Shown here piece after piece: positions 5,228-5,238 of a stretch of DNA of 5,238 nt. The stretch's first letter is position 1. The number at the start of each line of letters is the position of its first letter. The stretch covers positions 1 to 5,238 of the forward strand of contig CAIVKT010000454.1 in the NCBI GenBank assembly GCA_903906615.1, given 5' to 3'. The notes under the pieces were generated by a model that had not been told where the DNA came from, searched no databases, and saw only the letters and a program-made list of their open reading frames with translations. The DNA comes from an uncultured Bacteroidota bacterium (GTDB lineage: Bacteria > Bacteroidota > Bacteroidia > Chitinophagales > Chitinophagaceae). A program made the translations under genes and the position numbers.

Positions 5228-5238
5228 AGAATCTTAAC

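Overview
The window looks like chromosomal DNA of a Bacteroidota bacterium, probably a Chitinophagaceae-like lineage. The evidence is a C10 protease ending in a type IX secretion (T9SS) type A sorting domain, several TAnnTTTG promoter boxes typical of the phylum, and three conserved hypothetical families that I associate with Bacteroidota. The lineage call rests on family recognition, not on a marker gene.

Layout. The left edge (1-141, minus strand) holds the first 47 residues of what reads as a Crp/Fnr-family transcriptional regulator. A 293-base divergent intergenic region follows (142-434). It contains a promoter for the regulator, a 103-base inverted-repeat element built from CACATAG/CACAGAG units, and two 14-base near-palindromes that each match the FNR box TTGAT-N4-ATCAA at 9 of 10 positions. 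Three plus-strand genes then run head to tail: a secreted NG/GLxN-repeat protein (435-1178), a two-helix membrane protein of unknown function (1217-1825), and a cytoplasmic conserved hypothetical protein carrying an SGCSxDxSV motif (1858-2376). The last two each have a TAnnTTTG box only 8-9 bases before the ATG, so they may be transcribed separately with very short leaders.

A convergent intergenic region (2377-2495) carries hairpins that can terminate transcription from both sides. To its right, a two-gene minus-strand operon fills the rest. The first gene is a 751-residue streptopain-like cysteine protease precursor (5227 down to 2972) with a signal peptide, Spi-type pro-domain, C10 catalytic domain, two beta-sandwich-like segments and a T9SS sorting domain. 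The second is a small secreted protein (2975 down to 2496) whose ATG overlaps the protease stop codon in an ATGA.

Two points deserve most attention. One is the regulator gene lying next to paired FNR-like boxes, which suggests autoregulation and control of the secreted repeat protein. The other is the translational coupling of a secreted protease with a small secreted protein of unknown function.
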